Below, one piece after another: positions 55,834 through 64,000 of a DNA stretch of 64,000 nt. The notes below the pieces were generated by a model. That model was not told the DNA's origin. It was given only the letters and a program-made list of their open reading frames with translations, and ran no database searches. The stretch covers positions 163,183 through 227,182 of the forward strand of contig JASANG010000102.1 of NCBI GenBank assembly GCA_030248215.1, read 5' to 3'. Position 1 is the first letter of the stretch, and every line of letters starts with the position of its first letter. The stretch comes from Enoplolaimus lenunculus (Eukaryota; Nematoda; Enoplea; Enoplida; Thoracostomopsidae). A program made the position numbers and the translations under genes.

Positions 55834-58800
55834 TTAAAAGCGTTCTTCTTGCTCGTTATATTGTGCGCGGTTGACAAGTGTTGGATTTCCCATAATAGAA
55901 ACGATATTTTCCGACTGCTTATTGTTGCTGACGCCATTTTTATTGCTTTGTATTTTGCTGTTGTTTGATCCCATATTTGTCGTGTTATTTTCGTAGTATT
56001 TATCATCTGAAGTCGAGTAATTATTTTTGGTCTCGTCATGTGGTAACTGCCCCGCGTTTTCCGGAACGTTTTGCGGGCATTGGATATTGGCGACGCACTG
56101 TTCTCGTTTACCGTTTGCATCGTTACGCTGTTGAGGATTATCAAGAATTTCAATTGGAAAATATTTGCGATCATTTCGACAAAGAATAACCTGAGGTCGA
56201 TTGTTTTGCCAATGACGCTGCTTTGTGCCTTCGTTGCTGTTGTTGTTTCTGTTGGTGTTGTCGTTGTTGTTGTTGTTGTTGTTGTTGCTGTTGTTGTTAC
56301 TGCTGCTGCTGCTGGTATTGTTGTTGTTGATGCTGTTGTTGGTTTGATTATGTTTCATTTCGTCGTTTTGCAGACACTCGCAGCGATTTTGCCCAGACAC
56401 AACTTGGTGTTCTGGTTGATTATTCCCAAGTCGGTTGTCTGTTGCATCCTCAATTTCGAGGTAACTTTCTTCTTGGGGATCATCCATTGATATCGATTTT
56501 AGTGTTCCAGCAGAAGTATCTGTTAGCGAAGTTGATTGGCTTGACTGGCTCGCCGCATAATGATCGCTGTCACAGATCTCTATATACCCAGTGTCGTATC
56601 GTTTCGCCTCGATAACAATGGCGTCTGTCGTATTAGCGCGCAAATTTGGCGCCAAACGACTAGCGAAGTCTTTCTTGTTATCATTGTCGTAGTTTTCGTA
56701 GCGAAATTCATCTTCACCAACGGCGTCGGATTCAAATCGATGACGGCGTTGTTGTTCGCTGCGGATTTCGTCGATTTCAAGTGGTGGCTCAAACTCTGAC
56801 CTGATCACTTGTGTATACGGAAAACTACCACGTCTGGGTTCAGGGGCTTCACCGGTATTTACCCGGAATCCATGAGCACATATCGAAACTGGGCCAGACG
56901 CTGTCGATCTCCCATCGAAACTTGACGAATCTTGTTGACGCAAAAATTTTCGGTTTGTTGAAACCAATCGCGTTGGTAACTGGCAATCTGGACCGCCGCT
57001 AGTCCAAATTTGAGGCTGTCTCTGACCTGTTTGAACGTTGTTCGGTCCCGAAATCCATGACACTGTTGAGTCAAAACTATCGCCGACGGATTTTAGTTTT
57101 GATGCTCGGGGTAACCATGCCCCACTTGCTCGCGGGGTACCGCCAGCAGAACGAGTATCTGAAAATCGAGAAAATCGTCTTGCTGTAGTGACCGTTGAAG
57201 CTGATCCTAGGGGTAGCGGCGTACAACTACCCGGTGATGTTGTTGACAGCTTTCGACAGCCAAAGTACGCCGTCGCCTGCTGTGATTCCGAACAGCTGTT
57301 GTCTTGACTCCTGGACGGTTCGTTTTCGTGCGATTTCTGTGCTTGGAGCATTCCAACAATTGTTGCAAACGATAATTTTCCATCTTGAGCTTGTTGAGGG
57401 GGAATTGAACCTAAGGCTCGTGTTGATAGAGTTGCGTTCCGTCCAAAATCAGGCAAACTTCGTCGATGTACTGTGGTTCCCAAGGATCTACTTTCAAACG
57501 ATTTTGCGACGCCATGTCCTATTCTGGTAGATCCCTGTGCTGTGAAACTAGCGTTAACATCACCCAATCGCATAAGCATATCACAACGTTTTTTGTCCAT
57601 TTCAGCAACGAGTAAATTTTGGCTTGAAATAGTTTTCGCGAGTTGACTCAATTTACCTTTATCTTGATTTCTTCGAACTGAATGATACTTTGAACTTAGA
57701 AAGCAAATTACAATCAAAAGCAGGGTGACTAAAATGCTAAGGCCAATAATTAGACTCTGGGTGGTCAGTTTCAGCGTTGTTTTCGTCCATTGATGGTGAC
57801 AGTGACACACTATGGTGCCGGTACGGTTTTGAGGTTCACTCAGGTCGCACGTTATTTTGTCGGTTGTGTTACAGTTAATTGAACAGTCTGGACCGTACCT
57901 ATAAATTTAATTATCGGACAGGGTACAACTCGATACTCGATTTCGTATCAGAAAAAATTTATGGTGGTATGAGTTTCCGTTTCCGTTTTATGCACACTGT
58001 CGGTTTCCGTTTTATCTACACTGTCGAAAAACTCATAAGACACGAATATTAATGTTTGCTGTCATTTTATGCAAAATTTAACAACACCAAAATGAAACAT
58101 TGCTATTACTATTGTTTGAGTGAAAAATTAACAATTCGTCAACGTTCGCTCCATTTTCGTATTTCGTTATAAATGTTTAAATGATTATCCGTATTAATTA
58201 TATTTGGGCTAAATTAATTTCTGTCAGCTTGCATTTAATATATATGTATTTATAGATACACTGAAAAAAATGGTGCGACAAAATCACTCTTTTCGAAATA
58301 GACTCAATGGGACGACACGGTCTGAGTCGAATTCGACTCCGCCATAGTTAAATTCAACTTACTGAGCTGCATGTTTGACTCAGGCGGAGTCGAATTTGAC
58401 TCAGTTTGTGTAGGACCGAAGTGTCTATTTTGCAGAGAGTCAATTTGACTCACCGTTTTTTGCAGTGTATATAAAAATGTATATTGTTGGAACATAATTC
58501 GTCAATTGTTGCGAAAATGGTTATTTCATAAACAAGTATCTATCGAAATGTAGCAAAAATGAAAAATATGTTTTAAAGCAAAGTTTTTTTGTTTTGAGTC
58601 AAACGTCGAACAATCTGCGGCGACCTCCAAAGCAATAAATCTATTGGAGGCTTAATATTTTAACGCAAAAACTAATTATAAATTCTAAACAAATCTCATT
58701 CTGTGGTATTAAACTAAAACTAAAATGTTGCAAAATTGCTTTCCTGTCTACTTTTAGCAGCATTTGATTTGTGTTCTTCGAGTTTTGACAGAAAACATAC

Positions 58801-59216
58801 CAATTTTCGTGGCATATTTTCGCACCAGTGACCGCATCGCAATCCCATGTACTGCCTGGTGGACAATAAGTGGTACAATTTGGAAGTCCGTAAAAGAATG
58901 GACAACACGCTCGTTGTGCTGTCGTTCTGTTGCAGTAATAATACTGTCCTCTGCTTAAATCAGGATGTCTACAGTACAATGTACAATTAGGTCCCATATT
59001 ATCAAGGGGGCATTGTTGAGTTTCGCGACCAGGAATGTAAGGAGCGCATGCTGCAACGTACGCAGGTTTGACTGGTAATGGAAGTACATTTGACCCTTTA
59101 GGAGTTGGTGTGGGCAGAGTACTGAGCTCATCGGCGCAGTTGAGGTGTACGAGAACAATGAGCAATATCGCTAGTTTCAGGTCCAGAATAATCGTACGGT
59201 TCGTTTGGTGCGTCAT
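55834..59216 (-). CDS. DSL-like single-pass membrane protein
   Basis: Two exons, 59216-58801 and 57898-55834, join at TG|G (phase 2) to an 826-residue protein. The junction restores Cys-His-Glu-Asn-Trp-Tyr-Gly-Pro-Asp-Cys, a DSL/EGF-type motif. Residues 1-28 form a signal peptide. Residues 54-175 hold about three tandem Cys modules of the pattern Gly-x-x-Cys-x3-Cys...Cys...Cys. TM is near 188-206. The remaining 620 residues are cytoplasmic, Ser/Asn-rich, with a poly-Asn tract coded by GTT repeats on the plus strand and two acidic tyrosine motifs (GYIEICDSD, SYLEIED). DSL domains bind Notch; nematodes have many DSL proteins. The N-terminal part and EGF tandem of classic ligands are absent, so this may be a divergent ligand or an unrelated receptor. 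The intron carries an H MITE. Confidence 0.8.
58257..58469. mobile_element. H MITE in the DSL-like gene intron
   Basis: TA on both sides; CACTGAAAAAAATGGTG start and CACCGTTTTTTGCAGTG end; long hairpin like the copies at 27907 and 41633. Confidence 0.88.
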
Positions 59217-59984
59217 GTTGTCATTTTTGTTTTAGATTTCATAAATGAATTAGAACCATTTCTTATTAATAATTAAATTGTTGTAAAACTAGTTAAATGC
59301 TAAAAAATTTCGTCTTTCTGCGGCAGATCCAAGATTTTCCAGTATCTGAGGATAGTATTTCTGTATTTGAACTTGTACAATTTATTAGAAAGTATTCAGT
59401 ATATTTATAAATGGCGAGAAATGTATAGCAAGCCAACTGTTCAAAGGAATATTGGAAAGCTTGTTCGCACCCGAAGCGTCGTTTATATGTGTTGCGCGAC
59501 TATGAACCAAAGAAGTGTATTGTGAGCTGTTCAGGGGTGTGTTGAAGTTTTATTCATTACATTTTTTGCTAAATCAATGATACCAAGAGTGAATGATCAC
59601 TGTTATAGACAAGGTTGTGCAACTACTGGGTTTCTGCATGGTACAAAATGTACCAGATCGCGTTATAGTTTTGCTCCATACCCTGATTAGGGAGGCGTAG
59701 TCACCAATTGAACCACACAGTAAACATAGGCTTGAAGAATATAATAGCAGCAATTTGTGATTAAAATGAAAATATCAGCGCAACCTACTCGCCCTAAAGT
59801 AAGGGGGGGGGCGGGTGGAACAAAAACGTAATGTGCGCTGGGTACATTCCGTTGTGCAGAGAATGCATCCAGTTGCTCACTCTTGTCATTATCCACTCTT
59901 ATACCAAGAGTGCATGATACAAGAGTGCAACTCTTGGGGCTCCGCATGGTACAGTCGCTGTCACAAGCAATAAACGCCCGGGCC

Positions 59985-60012
59985 CGGGCCGCATGGGCCC
60001 GAGTCCGCTGAT
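59985..60012. repeat. GC-rich palindrome
   Basis: CCCGGGCCCGGGCC followed by GCATGGGCCCGAG; very GC-rich against the AT-rich background. It is mirrored in the right arm near 63365-63392. Confidence 0.6.
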
Positions 60013-60561
60013 TGCACTATTTATGGAAATTGATAGTAATTAAGGATCGAAAATACGCAACTTAATTTTATTCCGATATCAAATCAACGGTCAGTTTCAT
60101 GGTCTCATAGTCGCGGGCCCAGGACCGAACCTGTTGCAAGCCTGCTCAGCATAAGCCTAAAGTTTAGGTTTAGGCAAATAAAACAGTAGGTTGTGCTGGC
60201 AGAGGAACATTTTCGTTACCTAAAGTTAAAACTATACCAGTCCCGTAGGAGGAATGCATTGTTCAATGCCCCTAAAATATCTTCGCAATTTATATACTTA
60301 AGCATCCATATTGATTTTTTTGTTCCATAAGATCACAAAAATCCGTAAAATTTTGAATAAAATTTGTTTAGTACAGATGAGTAATAAGCACCTAAAAGAC
60401 ATCAGGTCGTTTCCGCGATGACAACTGCAGATATAAAATACTTTAGGATCCCATAAATCCGCAGTAAAGTAAAGTAATTGTTTGCATAACACCACAATTT
60501 GTGCTGGTTTTTGAAACCTACACGGTTAAAAATTTTGGAAAATAGTTAGTGCGATGTATAT

Positions 60562-60728
60562 AGTGTGGCGCGGTACTTGTCGTGCGGCGCCATCAGGTCA
60601 CTGTCCATCACCATACCGTATCGTACGGGAGTAATTTACATAAAAATACTGCACTGTGACGTTCGGCGACGGACTGCGCTGGACGGTGACGGACGGCGCC
60701 GAACGTCATCAAAAGTACAGCGCCACCA
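60562..60728. mobile_element. Family D MITE in left arm
   Basis: GTGTGGCGCGGTACTTG start and AAGTACAGCGCCACC end; GACGGACGGCGCC inside. Confidence 0.7.
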
Positions 60729-60986
60729 GTACTCCGTTAAATTTGTAACCCCTTTAACATCGAAATTTGTTGTTGTTCTTGTGTTAATGACAATTTTTTT
60801 GAAAAAAAGTCAGTCAACCATCAGATTTTGACGGGCCAATAACTGTAGCACTCGATCAGCCTTGGGCAATCGCAAAGCATTTGCTATTTTATTGCGCATT
60901 TCGTAAGTTAGATCAGTATACAATTTGGAGCCATGTCAAAGCCTACTGTAGTGGCTTGAATAATAGGGAGGTAATAAGAGGGGGTT

Positions 60987-61311
60987 AAATAACGGAAATT
61001 ATGTTATTTTTACGTCCAAAATTAGTTATAAATCACGTATATATCTCGCAATTATTCGTTACAGAACCTGCAATTGTTCGAAATGAAATATAAATTACTA
61101 AATTCACCCAAAATTTAAAAAAATTCAATGCATCAGCCATTTTTTCATTAAAATTTTGAAAAACTGGTGAATATATGCTCGCGTCAATTGTGTTATCAGA
61201 AAAATAAAACATGTTGGAAATTTTTATACTTCAATATTCGTTTTCCGTTTTCGTTAATTTGATCGCTATCGATTTCCGTTTCCGTTATTTTTACTATCCG
61301 TTTACACCCTG
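60987..61311. mobile_element. Family C MITE in the spacer
   Basis: Reverse orientation: ends TTACTATCCGTTTACACCCTG; body as in 50260-50653. It follows directly on the truncated B end. Confidence 0.75.
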
Positions 61312-61599
61312 CCCCACTATATGACGCCCTCCTATATTTGGCAGCAAAAATTAAACTTTAGTATTTATATTTTGTAGATATATAGGTATATTTGTTTTAA
61401 GCTGAAAGTACGCCAAAAAACGCATAAGGCGACATCTATTGTTTTCTATGAGAGCTTAGGCGAAAATTATCAGTAATTTTTATCATTGTTTATTGCATTG
61501 CGACAATCATTTGATCTTTAACACAGCTTATAAATGTTTGCTACCACCGTATAAAATTTAGAACTATTGTAAAACTAAAGGCTTCTTAGAAGCTAGCTT

Positions 61600-61835
61600 T
61601 AGATCGTAAGTCTGCATTCTCAAATGTGTGTAGCACCTATTACCAGTTGGTGATAGGTCTTGTTACTTTCGAACAAGAGAATGGTAAGGATTGAAATTCA
61701 GCACATTTGTTGGTTTCGAGTTACTCCACTGTTTTGCAAATTTTGAGATCTGTTACTGCAGCGGTTCGTTGGTTTGAAACCCGATAGTAACTGGTGATAG
61801 GTGCTGGATGCATTTCAGAATGTGGGCCCTGGACT
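61600..61835. repeat. Family M repeat, best copy
   Basis: AAATGTGTGTAGCACCTATT left, and the related inverse of AAATGCATCCAGCACCTATC at right, suggest a TIR element. Confidence 0.6.
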
Positions 61836-61908
61836 GAACGTATTCATAGTATTATTACTTGTGCTAAATAAATATTTTATGCCTTAGGTTCAAACTCTGA
61901 GAATAAGC

Positions 61909-61993
61909 GGCCTATGTAAAGAGCAAGGGCGGAACGTTTTTCTGCAGGACTGCAATAGAGTAAAGTTTTTAGGCCAATTTTTTGCTTGGCTTA
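61909..61993. repeat. A1 half element cut by B
   Basis: GGCCTATGTAAAGAGCAAGG start and TTTTTTGCTTGGCTTA end, where B begins at a TA. The other half of A1 is not found beyond B. Confidence 0.75.
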
Positions 61994-62430
61994 CTGCAGT
62001 GACCCGAATAAGAGGGGGGCTGACATTTATTTGGCCTATCCAGAGGGTACTCCCGTGTTATTCGGTTACGGACTGTTATTTATTTTTAGACCGCCTGTCG
62101 TTACTGATATATATTCGCTATTGCAACTCTCCGTTGAAAACGTTTGTTTGTCTTGTATCAAAACATTTCGCGATAATTCAAGGTTATACTTAAGAATGTA
62201 CTTATTTTCAAAAGTAGTATGCTTTTAAGTTTCGAACTGAACTGTAATTCGTGCTGTAGTCATTTATGCACTGCAATTAGGAATCATTGACATTTATGGA
62301 CTCTAATTAATAGGGTTTAGGGACTCTATCCGCTTGCAGACTCTTATTAGGGATACGGACTCCTGTTGATTGGGACTCATAATGGGGAACCCCCTCTTAT
62401 TACCTCCCTATTATTCAAGCCACTACAGTA
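61992..62430. mobile_element. B MITE spanning the arm boundary
   Basis: Full length: TACTGCAGTGACCCGAATAA start, TCAAGCCACTACAGTA end. Only its last 43 bp belong to the inverted-repeat arm. Confidence 0.88.
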
Positions 62431-64000
62431 GGCTTTGACATGGCTCCAAATTGTATACTGATCTAACTTACGAAATGCGCAATAAAATAGCAAATGCTTT
62501 GCGATTGCCCAAGGCTGATCGAGTGCTACAGTTATTGGCCCGTCAAAATCTGATGGTTGACTGAGTTTTTTCAAAAAAATTGTCATTAACACAAGAACAA
62601 CAACAAATTTCGATGTTAAAGGGGTTACAAATTTAACGGAGTACTGGTGGCGCTGTACTTTTGATGACGTTCGGCGCCGTCCGTCACCGTCCAGCGCAGT
62701 CCGTCGCCGAACGTCACAGTGCAGTATTTTTATGTAAATTACTCCCGTACGATACGGTATGGTGATGGACAGTGACCTGATGGCGCCGCACGACAAGTAC
62801 CGCGCCACACTATATACATCGCACTAACTATTTTCCAAAATTTTTAACCGTGTAGGTTTCAAAAACCAGCACAAATTGTGGTGTTATGCAAACAATTACT
62901 TTACTTTACTGCGGATTTATGGGATCCTAAAGTATTTTATATCTGCAGTTGTCATCGCGGAAACGACCTGATGTCTTTTAGGTGCTTATTACTCATCTGT
63001 ACTAAACAAATTTTATTCAAAATTTTACGGATTTTTGTGATCTTATGGAACAAAAAAATCAATATGGATGCTTAAGTATATAAATTGCGAAGATATTTTA
63101 GGGGCATTGAACAATGCATTCCTCCTACGGGACTGGTATAGTTTTAACTTTAGGTAACGAAAATGTTCCTCTGCCAGCACAACCTACTGTTTTATTTGCC
63201 TAAACCTAAACTTTAGGCTTATGCTGAGCAGGCTTGCAACAGGTTCGGTCCTGGGCCCGCGACTATGAGACCATGAAACTGACCGTTGATTTGATATCGG
63301 AATAAAATTAAGTTGCGTATTTTCGATCCTTAATTACTATCAATTTCCATAAATAGTGCAATCAGCGGACTCGGGCCCATGCGGCCCGGGCCCGGGCGTT
63401 TATTGCTTGTGACAGCGACTGTACCATGCGGAGCCCCAAGAGTTGCACTCTTGTATCATGCACTCTTGGTATAAGAGTGGATAATGACAAGAGTGAGCAA
63501 CTGGATGCATTCTCTGCACAACGGAATGTACCCAGCGCACATTGCGTTTTTGTTCCACCCGCCCCCCCCCCCTTATTTTAGGGCGAGTAGGTTGCGCTGA
63601 TATTTTCATTTTAATCACAAATTGCTGCTATTATATTCTTCAAGCCTATGTTTACTGTGTGGTTCAATTGGTGACTACGCCTCCCTAATCAGGGTATGGA
63701 GCAAAACTATAACGCGACCTGGTACATTTTGTACCATGCAGAAACCCAGTAGTTGCACAACCTTGTCTATAACAGTGATCATTCACTCTTGGTATCATTG
63801 ATTTAGCAAAAAATGTAATGAATAAAACTTCAACACACCCCTGAACAGCTCACAATACACTTCTTTGGTTCATAGTCGCGCAACACATATAAACGACGCT
63901 TCGGGTGCGAACAAGCTTTCCAACATTCCTTTGAACAGTTGGCTTGCTATACATTTCTCGCCATTTATAAATATACTGAATACTTTCTAATAAATTGTAC
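62388..64000. repeat. Right arm of large inverted repeat
   Basis: Mirror of 59375-60986, still matching at the last base of the window, so the duplicated segment continues to the right. Confidence 0.95.
62645..62811. mobile_element. Family D MITE in right arm
   Basis: Mirror copy of the D element at 60562-60728; present before the duplication. Confidence 0.7.

Larger units (their letters stand above)
59375..60986. repeat. Left arm of large inverted repeat
   Basis: Reverse complement of 62388-64000, with only scattered differences (for example a run of 9 G against 11 C, and small changes near 60808). It contains J remnants (59575-59955), a GC palindrome, a D MITE (60562-60728) and the last 37 bp of a B element. 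The left limit is set by the window's right edge, so the true arm may be longer and reach the DSL-like gene. Confidence 0.95.

Noticed and set aside
60565-60831. Matching frames in the two arms (60565-60831 plus, 62377-62808 minus; also 60298-60495 and 62878-63075) suggesting a duplicated gene.
   Set aside because: They run across D and B elements, differ in length because of small indels, and have no coding character.

Overview
This 64 kb window is AT-rich, intron-rich eukaryotic DNA, most likely from a nematode or a close ecdysozoan relative. Three things point that way: a first exon coding for a nematode cuticle-collagen N-terminal domain (749-907, minus strand), small introns ending in TTTTCAG-like acceptors, and dozens of dispersed repeats carrying short arrays of TTAGGC, the nematode telomere hexamer. 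A nematomorph or similar cannot be excluded. No bacterial-type operon, CRISPR array or rRNA gene was seen.

Host genes are few and were pieced together exon by exon. They are: a partial cuticle collagen at the left edge (minus); three copies of an unrecognised glycine-rich gene family at 18.9-19.6, 38.5-39.4 and 48.1-49.0 kb (all minus); a complete five-exon TMEM17 gene (plus, 23.0-26.7 kb), a ciliary transition-zone protein, with an RFX/DAF-19-type X-box 92 bp upstream of its ATG; a claudin/stargazin(TARP)-like four-transmembrane gene (minus, 27.5-32.5 kb); an unrecognised multi-exon gene (plus, about 45.8-47.1 kb); and a two-exon DSL-like single-pass membrane protein of 826 residues with a very long Asn-rich cytoplasmic tail (minus, 55.8-59.2 kb). 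Further coding-like fragments are listed with low confidence.

Most of the rest is a dense, nested carpet of short non-autonomous DNA transposons (MITEs), plus tRNA-derived SINE-like sequence and satellites. I label the families by letter. A1 and A2 carry TTAGGC arrays between different terminal inverted repeats (TIRs). B, G and H have TA target duplications (Tc1/mariner-like). I is hAT-like. C, E and F begin with CAGGGTG. D, J, K, L, M, O and Q are further families. Tandem arrays occur at 3.9-4.1 kb (30 bp unit), 11.1-11.8 kb (about 146 bp unit) and 40.35-41.23 kb (178 bp unit, half of it A1-derived). The right end, 59375-64000, is a large near-perfect inverted duplication with arms of about 1.6 kb; it runs off the window and one breakpoint lies inside a B element.

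The genes do not form one pathway. They are separate host genes whose introns and flanks have been filled by MITEs. The least described item is the pair of TTAGGC-bearing MITE families; one copy has seeded a satellite.
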